A stretch of 64,000 nt of DNA from Bradyrhizobium sp. 21 (lineage in GTDB: Bacteria; Pseudomonadota; Alphaproteobacteria; Rhizobiales; Xanthobacteraceae). Position 1 is the first letter of the stretch; the number at the start of each line of letters is the position of its first letter. This document shows positions 24,538-32,765 of this stretch, piece after piece. The notes beneath the pieces are model-generated. The model was not told the DNA's origin and did no database searches. It saw nothing but the letters and a program-made list of their open reading frames with translations. The stretch lies in the NCBI RefSeq assembly GCF_023073335.1, contig NZ_JADPJG010000015.1, positions 275,158 through 339,157 on the forward strand. The letters are read 5' to 3'. The translations under genes were made by a program, and so were the position numbers.

Positions 24538-24624
24538 TCACCGCGTAAGCCGATGCGCGCCGATCTCGGTCAGAGTGGTCCGGCAGGACAGGCGATAGAT
24601 CAGGCTGAACAATTGACCCCACAT
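24538..24624 (-). CDS. Possible 28-residue small protein
   Basis: MWGQLFSLIYRLSCRTTLTE, then GAHRLTR. A GGAG ribosome-binding site is placed seven bases before the ATG at 24624. The first half is hydrophobic and aromatic, and the second basic, so it could insert in the membrane. The gap 24625-24809 upstream of it holds no further gene that I can support. Evidence is limited to the start signal and composition. Confidence 0.25.
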   Translation of the reverse strand: MWGQLFSLIYRLSCRTTLTEIGAHRLTR

Positions 24625-24809
24625 GACCGAACTCCACTGTTGATCACAGGAGCAGGTTAACCCCGGTGTTTTTCCGGCGGTTTTCGGGACGTGCGGAAAA
24701 TGGTTTCGTCGGCCCGCGATGTGATGTCGTCGGAATAGGTGGGACGAAGTCACCTCACGGGGGTGTGAGCATTGAGCCGCGGCGGCTCCGCCTCCGAGGG
24801 AGGAGGGCG

Positions 24810-26246
24810 TCAAAACACCTCGAAATATTCGCGATGCTCCCAATCCGTCACCTCCGCCAGGAAGCGGTCGATCTCGGCGTTCTTGATGTGGGCGTAATAG
24901 TCGACGAACTCCGCCCCCAGCTTCTCGCGGAAGAACGGATCGTCCTTCAGCGCGCTGACCGCGTCGCGCAGGGATTTCGGCAATAGCGGCGCCTTGGTCT
25001 CGTAGGGCGTGTCGGCCGACGGGCCGGGATCGAGCTTGCGGTCGACGCCGTCGAGGCCCGAGAGAATCTGCGAGGCCATGTAGAGATAGGGATTGGCGGC
25101 GGGCTCGCCGATGCGGTTTTCCAGGCGCGTGGCGGCATCGCCGGCAGCCCCGAGCACGCGGATCATCACGCCGCGATTGTCGCGGCCCCAGATCGCGCGA
25201 TCCGGCGCCAGCGAATAGGAGCGGTACCGCTTGTAACCGTTGATGGTCGGGGTGGTGAACAATGTCGAGGCGCGGGCGTGGTCGAGCAGGCCGGCAAGAT
25301 ACGCGCGGCCGAAGGCGCTGAGCGGCTCGCCGCCGTCTTTCGCCATGAACTGATTCTCGCCGCTCGCGCGCGACACGATCGACTGATGCAGGTGCCAGCC
25401 GCTCGCGAAAAGGTTCGGCAGTTTTGGCCGGCACATGAAGGTGGCGTGATAGCCGTGGCGGTGCGCGATCTGCTTCACGGCGCTACGAAACAGCACCATG
25501 TTGTCGGCGGGCTCCATCCCCTTCTTCGGCGCGAAGGTGAATTCGCACTGGCTCGGCCCGAACTCGACCTCGACCGAGCGCAGGGGAAGGCCGAGCGCGA
25601 CGATGTCACGGCGCAAAATCTCCAGCACCGGCTCCATCTGATCGAAGCGCTGCTCGGTGAGGTATTGGTAGCCGTGGCTGAGCAGGCTCACCGACGGCGG
25701 CGTGCCGGGCTGTCCCGCATCCTCGGGGCGCATATGCGGATCGTCGAGCTTGAAGATGTGGAATTCGACCTCGAGCCCCGCGACGAAATCGTGGCCGCGG
25801 CTTGCGAGCTCGTCGAGCACCTTGCGATAGAGACCGCGCGTCGCGAAGGGCACGGGACGGCCGTCATTGAAATAGAGGTCGCAGAGAACCCAGCCCGTGG
25901 CCGGTGCCCATGGCAGCACGCGAAACGTGGTGGGATCGGCGACCATCAGTACGTCGGCCGCGCCCTCCATCTCCTTCATGCCAAAACCGCCGCCTGATGT
26001 GAACACCGGAAACACCGTGCGGTGCGAGGTGTCCTTGGCGAGCAGGGTGGTGGTGATGGAGCAGCCGCTTTCCAGCGAGGCAATCGCCTCGGACGCGATG
26101 ATGGTCTTGCCGCGCAAGATGCCGTGCTGGTCGGGGAAAGCGAGGCGGATGACCTCGAGGTTCTTCTCCTCGACGAGACGGCGCAGCCGTGTTGCGGCGT
26201 CCTTCTGCTCATCGGACCACAGCGCATGACGCGCGACGAAACTCAC
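24810..26246 (-). CDS. Glutamine-synthetase-like ligase (amine gamma-glutamylation type)
   Basis: 478 residues, GlnA fold. The beta-grasp start (VIRLAFPDQHGILRGKTIIA) is followed by the catalytic core with GLEVEFHIF, VEVEFGPSQCEFTF, the GWHLHQSI His motif and RSYSLAPDRAIWGRDNR, so ATP and metal ligands seem intact. Length and sequence are unlike housekeeping GlnA type I and fit the PuuA/GlnT-like branch, members of which ligate glutamate to amines (putrescine, ethanolamine, aniline). The GTG at 26246 has GAAGGAACG upstream. It is followed, in the same direction, by no partner, but the Rieske oxygenase lies directly upstream, 194 bp away. Substrate unknown. Confidence 0.75.
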   Translation of the reverse strand: MSFVARHALWSDEQKDAATRLRRLVEEKNLEVIRLAFPDQHGILRGKTIIASEAIASLESGCSITTTLLAKDTSHRTVFPVFTSGGGFGMKEMEGAADVLMVADPTTFRVLPWAPATGWVLCDLYFNDGRPVPFATRGLYRKVLDELASRGHDFVAGLEVEFHIFKLDDPHMRPEDAGQPGTPPSVSLLSHGYQYLTEQRFDQMEPVLEILRRDIVALGLPLRSVEVEFGPSQCEFTFAPKKGMEPADNMVLFRSAVKQIAHRHGYHATFMCRPKLPNLFASGWHLHQSIVSRASGENQFMAKDGGEPLSAFGRAYLAGLLDHARASTLFTTPTINGYKRYRSYSLAPDRAIWGRDNRGVMIRVLGAAGDAATRLENRIGEPAANPYLYMASQILSGLDGVDRKLDPGPSADTPYETKAPLLPKSLRDAVSALKDDPFFREKLGAEFVDYYAHIKNAEIDRFLAEVTDWEHREYFEVF

Positions 26247-26290
26247 TTTGAACGTTCCTTCTCGCCCGGTAGGAGTATAACCCTCGCTGC

Positions 26291-26390
26291 CATGGTCCGC
26301 GAAAGCGGACGATCCAGTATTCCAGAGACGGCCGTGTGTCCACGAGAGGCCGCGGCGTACTGGATGCCCCGCTTTCGCGGGGCATGACAA
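26291..26390. repeat. Interspersed repeat, family E (GATCCAGTATTCC...TACTGGATGCCCC), copy 1
   Basis: Contains TCCGCGAAAGCGGA and GCCCCGCTTTCGCGGGGC hairpins flanking GATCCAGTATTCCAGAG and GTACTGGATGCC. Related copies are at 59402-59506 and 63919-64000 (the last truncated by the window end). It lies between the Rieske and glutamine-synthetase-like genes, so the two may not form one uninterrupted transcript. Confidence 0.75.
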
Positions 26391-26439
26391 CGAAGAATGT
26401 GGAGCCGCCGCCGCGCCTCGCTGGTCGGAAGCGTCACCC

Positions 26440-27798
26440 TCACTCCGCCGCCGTCAGCCGGTGCACGTTGTCCGCGATCTCCTTCGGCACCGGTGCCGCC
26501 CAAGGCGCACCGCGGCGGCGCTTGACGTCGACTTCCATCCAATAGGTCTCCCAGCCCCGCGTCGGCCCGATGCCGTCCATGGTCGCCGGTCCCTGGATGC
26601 TGCGTGCGTTGGCCTCGTCGAGAAACAGCATCGGCTTCTCGCCGCCGCCGACCTTCTCGATCTCCTGCCGCAGCAGGCGGCGATATTGCACGATCGCCTT
26701 GTCGCTGGTGCCGAGATGCTCGCTGGTGCGGTCCTGGATCGCGCCCATCGACTCCACCGCCCACTGGTCGTGGACGTTGATGTCGCTGCCCATGCCGGTA
26801 TAGGTCGCGGTCTGCTGCTCGTGCGGATCGAAACCGTAATCGTTGGTCTTGTTCTTGCGCGATTTGTAGTCGGGCAGCTCATAGAGCTCGAGCCGCTGGT
26901 CGCGCATCTTCTGTTTGTCGACCGGGTTCGCATAGCTGGTGAAGATCGCGTACCAGTAGCAGTTCTCGTCGTCGACCGGCACGTGCCACTGCGTGATCGT
27001 CATCTCCGTGCTCATGGGGATGACGAAGCCGTGCGGGAAGAGCTGGTTGGTGACGCGCACATGGGTGCGCTCCTCGTCGATCTCGCGCAGCGCGATCAGC
27101 CGCAACCCGTATTCGGTGTGCTCGACATTGATGATCGGGCGATCGTATTCGCGCAGGATCTTGGTCATCGGCAGGTCGCTGCCGGCGGACGCGCCGCGGA
27201 ACTGCTTTCCGTACGCGGTCGAGGTGTCCTCGTCCTCGAAGAAGCGATGCAGATAGGAGGCGTGCGCGGGATCGATGCCGACCTCCAGCGCCTGCAGCCA
27301 GTTGCAGGCCATGTGGCCCTTGAACGCGAAAATATGCGTGCCGGGCGCGACGAAGCAGTCGAGCTCGGGGAATGCCGGCGGCTCACCTTCGCCGAGATAA
27401 GCCCAGAGGATGCCGCTCTTCTCCACCACGGGATAGGAGCGCTGGCGGACGTTCTGGCAGAGTTTGGAATCCTTCGGCTCGGCCGGCGTCTCGATGCACT
27501 GGCCGGTGGCGTCGAACAGCCAGCCATGGAAGGCGCAGCGCAGGCCGCCATGTTCGAGCCGTCCAAAGGCGAGGTCGGCGCCGCGATGGGCGCAGTGGCG
27601 ATCGATCAGGCCGTAGCGCCCTCGCTCGTCGCGGAACAGCACCAGATTTTCGCCGAGCAGCTTGACGGGGCGGATCGGACGATCGCCTTCGAGCTCATCC
27701 ACCAGCGCCGCCGGCTGCCAGTAGCTCCGCATCAGCTTTCCGCAGGGGTCCTTCGGCCCGGTGCGGGTAATCAGGTCGTTCTGCTCCTGGCTCATCAT
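26440..27798 (-). CDS. Rieske non-heme iron oxygenase, single-component alpha subunit (phthalate-dioxygenase-like)
   Basis: 452 residues. The Rieske [2Fe-2S] ligands are C69, H71, C88 and H91 (CAHRGADLAFGRLEH then CAFHGW), and the mononuclear iron site has the D176/H179/H184 pattern in DPAHASYLHRFF. The size and lack of a beta subunit put it with group of phthalate 4,5-dioxygenase/carbazole-type homotrimers that need a separate reductase; none is encoded nearby. An aromatic substrate is likely. The regulator gene at 27909 (IclR) is divergent. Paired with a glutamine-synthetase-like gene, a route via a gamma-glutamylated amine is thinkable, but this is an inference. Confidence 0.85.
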   Translation of the reverse strand: MMSQEQNDLITRTGPKDPCGKLMRSYWQPAALVDELEGDRPIRPVKLLGENLVLFRDERGRYGLIDRHCAHRGADLAFGRLEHGGLRCAFHGWLFDATGQCIETPAEPKDSKLCQNVRQRSYPVVEKSGILWAYLGEGEPPAFPELDCFVAPGTHIFAFKGHMACNWLQALEVGIDPAHASYLHRFFEDEDTSTAYGKQFRGASAGSDLPMTKILREYDRPIINVEHTEYGLRLIALREIDEERTHVRVTNQLFPHGFVIPMSTEMTITQWHVPVDDENCYWYAIFTSYANPVDKQKMRDQRLELYELPDYKSRKNKTNDYGFDPHEQQTATYTGMGSDINVHDQWAVESMGAIQDRTSEHLGTSDKAIVQYRRLLRQEIEKVGGGEKPMLFLDEANARSIQGPATMDGIGPTRGWETYWMEVDVKRRRGAPWAAPVPKEIADNVHRLTAAE

Positions 27799-27827
27799 GG
27801 CGAGGGCATCCTTTTGGGTGAGGTTTG

Positions 27828-27852
27828 TTCGCCTATTGAACGAATGGGCGAA
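27828..27852. promoter_or_regulatory. Candidate IclR operator between the Rieske and IclR genes
   Basis: Ten-base arms TTCGCCTATT and AATGGGCGAA around a five-base centre, with one mismatch. It lies 30 bp from the oxygenase start and 57 bp from the regulator start, in a position to control both divergent promoters. The symmetry and length fit an IclR dimer site. Confidence 0.6.
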
Positions 27853-27908
27853 TTATGACATGACCCGATCCGGCAGCAAGCACTATTTTGCAGGACAATC
27901 CCGACACC

Positions 27909-28694
27909 ATGCCAAAACTGAAGCGAAGCGAGAGCGACGAACGCGCGACGGATTTCGTCGAGAGCCTCGATCGCGGGCTGCGCCTGCTGCAATGCTTCGG
28001 CACCACGGCCGGCCCGATGACGCTGAGCGATCTCGCCCGCGCCGCCGAGCTTCCGCGCGCCACCGCGCGCCGCATGCTGTTCACGCTCCAGCGCGGCGGG
28101 TTCGTCGCCGGCGACGGCAAGCTGTTTTCGCTGACGCCGCATGTGCTGACACTGGCCGCGTCGTATCTGCGGTCCAGCCAGCTCGTCACGGTCCTGCAAC
28201 CGGTGCTCGATCGCGTCGCGACCGCGGCCAACGAAATCTGCTCGCTCGCGGTCCTCGACGGCGATGAGGTCGTGTTCATCGCGCGCAGCAGTCCGGCGCG
28301 GATGTTTTCCGGCGGCCTCGAGATCGGTTACCGCCTGCCGGCGTTCTGCACCTCGGTCGGCCGCGCCATGCTCGGCCAGCTCGACGATGCCGATCTTGCT
28401 TCGCGCCTGAAGGCGATGACGCGCGAGGCGCTGACGCCGCAGACGGTAACCGATCCCAAGGCCTTGCTCGCGCGCATCGCTGCCGACCGCGCGCAAGGCT
28501 ATGCGTTGGTCGATCGCGAGGCCGAGCCGCATTTCCGCTCGATCTCGATCCCGGTGCGCCGCTACGACGGCGTCATTGTCGCCGCCATCAACATGGGCGC
28601 CCATGTCGACCGCGTGCCGGCGCAGGAATTGATCGAGCGATTTTTGCCGTTGTTGCGTGAGGGTGCGGACTCCGTGGGCTCGCAGCTGTTGTAG
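27909..28694 (+). CDS. IclR-family transcriptional regulator (PobR/PcaR-like)
   Basis: 261 residues. The winged helix is at about residues 20-80 (LDRGLRLLQCFGTTAGPMTL, AELPRATARRMLFTLQRGGFV) and the GAF-like effector domain follows from about 85, with the conserved FCTSVGRAMLG and AINMGAHVDRV elements. The ATG at 27909 is preferred; a TTG at 27888 would add seven residues. Aromatic-acid catabolic operons are often under such IclR proteins. It likely governs the divergent Rieske oxygenase gene via 27828-27852. Confidence 0.85.
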   Translation: MPKLKRSESDERATDFVESLDRGLRLLQCFGTTAGPMTLSDLARAAELPRATARRMLFTLQRGGFVAGDGKLFSLTPHVLTLAASYLRSSQLVTVLQPVLDRVATAANEICSLAVLDGDEVVFIARSSPARMFSGGLEIGYRLPAFCTSVGRAMLGQLDDADLASRLKAMTREALTPQTVTDPKALLARIAADRAQGYALVDREAEPHFRSISIPVRRYDGVIVAAINMGAHVDRVPAQELIERFLPLLREGADSVGSQLL

Positions 28695-28699
28695 CTTGG

Positions 28700-29092
28700 C
28701 TACCGGTTGCGCATCCAGTCGGCGAGACCCGACAGGGCGCGATCGAGGTCCTCCCGCGCCGCAGCGTCCGCAACACTTTCCTCCAGCGCGCCGCGCATGC
28801 AGAGCATCCAGGCGTCGCGCTCGGCATCGCCGATGGCAAAGCCGATATGGCGCTGGCGCAGCCGTGGATGGCCCTTCTCGACCGAATAGAGTTTCGGGCC
28901 GCCGGTCCATTCGGTGAGATAGCGCTTCAGCACGTCCCTGATCAGGCCGAGATCGGCGGCGTGCATGGCGCGGATGACCTGTGCCTCCGGCAGGGTATCC
29001 ATCCGCTCGTAGAAGCGATCGACCAGCCGATCGATCGTGGCACTGCCGCCGATCCGCTCGAACATGGAAACCGTAACGCCGCTCTCGGTCAT
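28700..29092 (-). CDS. Group II truncated hemoglobin (trHbO)
   Basis: 130 residues with the truncated-globin pattern: FERIGGSATIDRLVDRFYERM at the N-terminus, a Tyr at the B10 region and the proximal His in the KGHPRLRQRHIGF segment. The group II signature Trp appears in the G-helix region (AERDAWMLCMRGAL). It binds O2 or NO and may supply or scavenge oxygen for oxygenases. It begins 13 bp after boxR stops on the same strand, so it may be in one transcript with the regulator. Longer start at 29170 overlaps boxR and is not supported. Confidence 0.82.
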   Translation of the reverse strand: MTESGVTVSMFERIGGSATIDRLVDRFYERMDTLPEAQVIRAMHAADLGLIRDVLKRYLTEWTGGPKLYSVEKGHPRLRQRHIGFAIGDAERDAWMLCMRGALEESVADAAAREDLDRALSGLADWMRNR

Positions 29093-29105
29093 GCCGCGCC
29101 CCGGC

Positions 29106-30014
29106 CTACAGCGCCACGCTGCGCAGCCCAAAGCTGCGCGCTTCGTTCTGCAGCACGGGGCGTACCGCATCGATCAGGCGCGCCGCGGCGGCGTCGACGG
29201 AAAGTCCCGCCGTGTCCACCACCGCCGTCGCGCGCGCATACAGCGGCTCGCGGCTAAGCAGAATGTTGCGCAGCTCGGCCATTGCGGAGCGGTCATCGGC
29301 CATCGGCCGCAGATCGCCTTGGCGGCGGACGCGGGCCATGTGCTCCTCGGGCTCGGCCTTCAGCCAGATCGTGTAGAACGACGACAGGATCTGGTCGAAG
29401 GTCAGAGGCTCCGAGACGATGCCGCCGCCGGTCGCCAGCACCATCAGCTCATTGCGCGCGAGCAACTGTTGCAGCGCCGCCTGCTCCATGCGGCGAAAGC
29501 CTTCCTGGCCGTAGAGCGCGATGATCTCGGCGACCGAGAGCCCGTTCTGCTGCTCGACCTCCTTGTTGAGCTCGACGAAGCTCCAGCCGACCTTCTTCGC
29601 CAACACCTTGCCGAGCGTGGATTTGCCGGCGCCGCGCAGGCCGATCAGCGCGATGCCGCAGAACGGCGCGCGCCGCGGCGCCGAGGCGCTGCCGCCGGCG
29701 AGCAGATCCTTGGCCTGCGCGATCTGCGCCGGCGTCGCCTTGCGCAGGAGATCGCGAAACATCTGCCAGTCCGGGGTCGGATCGGCGGAGGGCAGCAGGT
29801 CTTCCAGATGCGCGCCCATCGCGACCGAGACGCGGCGCAACAGCACGATGGAGACGTTGCCCTTGCCGCTCTCGAGCTGCGCGATGTAGCGCTCCGAAAT
29901 TCCCGATACCTTGGCGAGCACTTTGCGCGACATGCCGCGCAGCGCGCGCATGGTGCGCACGCGCTGGCCGAGCTGTTCGAGAAATCGGGATTCGGCGTCG
30001 GGACTGTCGGTCAT
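29106..30014 (-). CDS. boxR: BoxR-like benzoyl-CoA-responsive regulator (HTH plus shikimate-kinase-like domain)
   Basis: 302 residues. Residues 18-75 are an XRE-type helix-turn-helix (LRGMSRKVLAKVSGISERYI, QLESGKGNVSIVLL). After a linker, residues 118-290 are shikimate-kinase-like with Walker A GLRGAGKS (125-132). This fusion is diagnostic of BzdR/BoxR, repressors of benzoate catabolism released when benzoyl-CoA binds the kinase-like domain. It is divergent to the benzoate-CoA ligase gene (138-bp gap). The matching TGCA-N6-TGCA sites appear before boxC and before the transporter at 20.6 kb, not in its own promoter region. Confidence 0.9.
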   Translation of the reverse strand: MTDSPDAESRFLEQLGQRVRTMRALRGMSRKVLAKVSGISERYIAQLESGKGNVSIVLLRRVSVAMGAHLEDLLPSADPTPDWQMFRDLLRKATPAQIAQAKDLLAGGSASAPRRAPFCGIALIGLRGAGKSTLGKVLAKKVGWSFVELNKEVEQQNGLSVAEIIALYGQEGFRRMEQAALQQLLARNELMVLATGGGIVSEPLTFDQILSSFYTIWLKAEPEEHMARVRRQGDLRPMADDRSAMAELRNILLSREPLYARATAVVDTAGLSVDAAAARLIDAVRPVLQNEARSFGLRSVAL

Positions 30015-30034
30015 GAGCCTTCTTGAGCGGATGT

Positions 30035-30048
30035 CTTCTTTTAAGAAG
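30035..30048. promoter_or_regulatory. Inverted repeat in the boxR / ligase intergenic region
   Basis: CTTCTT-TT-AAGAAG, 20 bp upstream of the boxR start. The same 138-bp region carries TTGACA at 30090-30095 and TATAAT at 30125-30130 on the plus strand; the 29-bp distance between these two is too long for a standard sigma-70 promoter, so they probably belong to different elements. No TGCA motif was seen. Confidence 0.35.
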
Positions 30049-30152
30049 GTCCTGCGGCGCGGTTTAATGAAACATAATGCCTGCTGGCATTGACAGCAAG
30101 CTGCCGCAGTGTCTTTCTATGAATTATAATTCTAAAATCAGGGGAGACGTCC

Positions 30153-31694
30153 GTGGTCGAGGGATCCTATAACGCGGTGACCTGGCTGCTCGACCGTAAC
30201 GTCGAGGAGGGCCGCGGCAACAAGCTGGTGTTCGACGACACCGTCTCCCGGCTCACCTATGGCGAGCTCCAGCGTGAGACGCGGCGCGCCGCCAACATGC
30301 TGCGCCGCCTCGGTGTCCGCCGCGAAGAGCGCGTGGCGATGATCATGCCGGATACGGTCGATTTCCCGATCGTGTTCCTGGGTGCGATCCGTGCCGGCAT
30401 CGTGCCGGTGCCGCTCAACACGCTGCTGACCTCGGACCAGTACGCCTACATCCTCGCCGACTGCCGCGCGCGCGTGCTGTTCGTCTCCGAAGCGCTCTAT
30501 CCCGTTATCAAGGACGTCGTCGACCGCATGCCGGATATCGAGCACGTCGTGGTGTCCGGAGCCAAGGCGAACGGCCACAAGCAGCTCGCCGAAGAACTCG
30601 CGCGCGAGAGCGATCAGTTCACGACCGCGGCGACGCATCCGGATGAACCGGCGTTCTGGCTGTATTCGTCGGGTTCGACCGGCATGCCCAAGGGCGTGCG
30701 CCACATCCATTCGAATTTGCAGGCGACGGCCGACACTTATGCGAGCCAGGTGCTCGGCATCCGCGAGAACGACGTCGGTCTCTCCGCGGCAAAGCTGTTC
30801 TTCGCCTATGGCCTCGGCAATGCGCTGACCTTCCCGATGTCGGTCGGCGCCACCACAATCCTGAACAGCGAGCGCCCGACGCCGGCACGCATGTTCGACC
30901 TGATGAACAAGTACAATCCCTCGATCTTCTACGGCGTGCCGACGCTGTTCGCCGCGATGCTAAACGACGAGGCGAGGAAGGCCGAGCGCGGCGGCACGTC
31001 CTTGCGCATCTGCACCTCGGCCGGCGAGGCGCTGCCGGAATCGGTCGGCAACAGCTGGAAGGCGCGCTTCAACGTCGACATTCTCGACGGCGTCGGTTCG
31101 ACCGAGCTGTTGCACATCTTCCTGTCGAATGCGCCGGGCGACATCAAATACGGCTCGTGCGGCAAGCCGGTGCCGGGCTACGCGGTTCGGCTCGTCAACG
31201 AAGCCGGTGAGGCCGTGGCCGACGGCGAGGTCGGCGAACTGCTGGTCGATGCACCCTCCGCCGGCGAGGGCTACTGGAACCAGCGCCACAAGAGCCGCCG
31301 CACGTTCGAGGGCCCGTGGACCCGCACCGGGGACAAATATATTCGGGATGCCGAGGGCCGCTACACCTTCTGCGGCCGCGCCGACGACATGTTCAAGGTC
31401 TCCGGCATCTGGGTGTCGCCGTTCGAGGTCGAGAGCGCGCTGATCACGCATCCAGCCGTGCTGGAAGCCGCCGTCGTGCCCGAGGCCGATCCGGAAGGCC
31501 TGTTGAAGCCGAAGGCCTTTGTCGTGCTGCGCCCAGGCGCCACCACGAGCAACCTTCAGGAGATGCTCAAGGACCACGTCAAGCAGAAGATCGGCCCATG
31601 GAAATATCCGCGCTGGATCGACGTTGTGGAGTCCTTGCCGAAGACCGCGACGGGAAAGATCCAGCGGTTCAAGCTGCGCGAAGGTGCGAATTGA
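30153..31694 (+). CDS. bclA: Benzoate-CoA ligase
   Basis: 513 residues, ANL-superfamily ligase with the AMP-binding motif YSSGSTGMPKG at about residues 171-181, the A5-type segment GSTELLHIF, and the catalytic C-terminal Lys in PKTATGKIQRF. Length and sequence (for example the GEGYWNQRHKSR stretch) fit BadA/BclA benzoate-CoA ligases, which supply benzoyl-CoA to BoxAB. Translation starts with GTG at 30153 after GGGGAGA. It lies divergently to boxR and heads the box genes on the plus strand. Confidence 0.9.
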   Translation: MVEGSYNAVTWLLDRNVEEGRGNKLVFDDTVSRLTYGELQRETRRAANMLRRLGVRREERVAMIMPDTVDFPIVFLGAIRAGIVPVPLNTLLTSDQYAYILADCRARVLFVSEALYPVIKDVVDRMPDIEHVVVSGAKANGHKQLAEELARESDQFTTAATHPDEPAFWLYSSGSTGMPKGVRHIHSNLQATADTYASQVLGIRENDVGLSAAKLFFAYGLGNALTFPMSVGATTILNSERPTPARMFDLMNKYNPSIFYGVPTLFAAMLNDEARKAERGGTSLRICTSAGEALPESVGNSWKARFNVDILDGVGSTELLHIFLSNAPGDIKYGSCGKPVPGYAVRLVNEAGEAVADGEVGELLVDAPSAGEGYWNQRHKSRRTFEGPWTRTGDKYIRDAEGRYTFCGRADDMFKVSGIWVSPFEVESALITHPAVLEAAVVPEADPEGLLKPKAFVVLRPGATTSNLQEMLKDHVKQKIGPWKYPRWIDVVESLPKTATGKIQRFKLREGAN

Positions 31695-31742
31695 GCGCGT
31701 GGGTGCCGAGTGTGACCAACGCTGTTGCTGCGAACTCCACTG

Positions 31743-31769
31743 CGCTCCCTCCCCAACAAGGGAGAGGGA
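31743..31769. repeat. Short GC-rich inverted repeat between bclA and the hydrolase gene
   Basis: CTCCCTCCCC with AAGGGAGAGGGA, resembling half of a family B repeat. It lies in the 141-bp gap after bclA and may attenuate or stabilise the message. Confidence 0.5.
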
Positions 31770-31835
31770 ACGACTGAGCGAATGGCGCGCGATGCGTTCC
31801 ACGTTGGATAAGACGGAAGAATAGGGCGACACAGC

Positions 31836-32654
31836 ATGACCGACCTCACCCCCACAGGCTTCCTCGGCATCGGCAACGCCAGTCTCGAATACAAATGGCT
31901 CGCGCCCGAATCCGCCGACGCGCCCACCATCGTCATGCTGCATGAAGGCCTCGGCTCCGTCGGGCTCTGGGGCGACTTTCCGGAAAAGCTTCGCGAGGCC
32001 ACCTCAGCCGGCATCTTCGTCTATTCGCGTGCGGGCTATGGCCAGTCGAGCCCGGCGACAATGCCGCGGCCGCTCGACTACATGCAGCGCGAGGCGCTGG
32101 ACGTGCTGCCGAAAATTCTCGATGCGATCGGCTTCAAGCGCGGCCTCCTGCTCGGCCATTCCGACGGTGCCTCGATCGCGACGATCTATGCCGGGGCACA
32201 TCAGGATCATCGCCTGAGCGGCCTCGTGCTGATCGCGCCGCATTTCATCGTCGAGGACGTCTCGGTCAAATCCATCGCCGCGATCAAGACTGCCTTCGAG
32301 ACCACCGATCTCAGGACAAAGCTCGCGCGCTGGCACAAGGACGTCGACAACGCCTTCCATGGCTGGAACGGCGCCTGGCTCGATCCGAGATTCCGCGACT
32401 GGGACATTTCCGAATATCTGGCCTACATCCGCGTTCCCATCACGATCCTGCAAGGCGTGGATGACCAGTATGGGACACTGCGCCAAGTCGAAATTGCGCA
32501 GGACGAGTGTTATTGCCCGATTGATCCGAAAGTCATTTCCGGCGCGGGGCATTCCCCGCATCGTGAAGCGCCGGGGCCGACGCTTAAGGCGATTGAGCAA
32601 TTTGCAGAAGCAGCCCTCCGCGATGATCAGGGACTTCAGGGCCGCGCCGCGTGA
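31836..32654 (+). CDS. Alpha/beta-hydrolase of the box cluster
   Basis: 272 residues. The nucleophile elbow is GHSDGAS, the oxyanion segment HEGLGSVGLW follows the first strands, and the acid and base are in the GVDDQYG and GAGHSPHRE segments, so a complete Ser-Asp-His triad is likely. Related hydrolases recur in box clusters and are thought to remove dead-end CoA esters or lactones, but the substrate is not established. The start ATG at 31836 has a GGGCGACAC leader and no strong ribosome-binding site. Confidence 0.8.
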   Translation: MTDLTPTGFLGIGNASLEYKWLAPESADAPTIVMLHEGLGSVGLWGDFPEKLREATSAGIFVYSRAGYGQSSPATMPRPLDYMQREALDVLPKILDAIGFKRGLLLGHSDGASIATIYAGAHQDHRLSGLVLIAPHFIVEDVSVKSIAAIKTAFETTDLRTKLARWHKDVDNAFHGWNGAWLDPRFRDWDISEYLAYIRVPITILQGVDDQYGTLRQVEIAQDECYCPIDPKVISGAGHSPHREAPGPTLKAIEQFAEAALRDDQGLQGRAA

Positions 32655-32667
32655 TCATGAAACAAAG

Positions 32668-32725
32668 TGCATAGACGGAGCGTTAAAACCTAGACATCCT
32701 CCAAAATATGCATTATTGTGCATAT
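32668..32725. promoter_or_regulatory. BoxR-type operator region upstream of boxC
   Basis: TGCA-N6-TGCA at 32709-32722, embedded in the longer perfect inverted repeat ATATGCA-N6-TGCATAT (32706-32725), with a third TGCA at 32668-32671 in ACAAAGTGCAT. The main site is 44 bp upstream of the boxC ATG. It matches the TGCA-N6-TGCA arrangement reported for BoxR/BzdR. Confidence 0.75.
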
Positions 32726-32765
32726 AACGATAAGCCAGAACGCATAAACAGCTCAAGGGTGGCCC

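Noticed and set aside
30090..30130. TTGACA and TATAAT before benzoate-CoA ligase as one sigma-70 promoter
   Set aside because: The two hexamers are 29 bp apart instead of about 17, so they cannot form one standard promoter.
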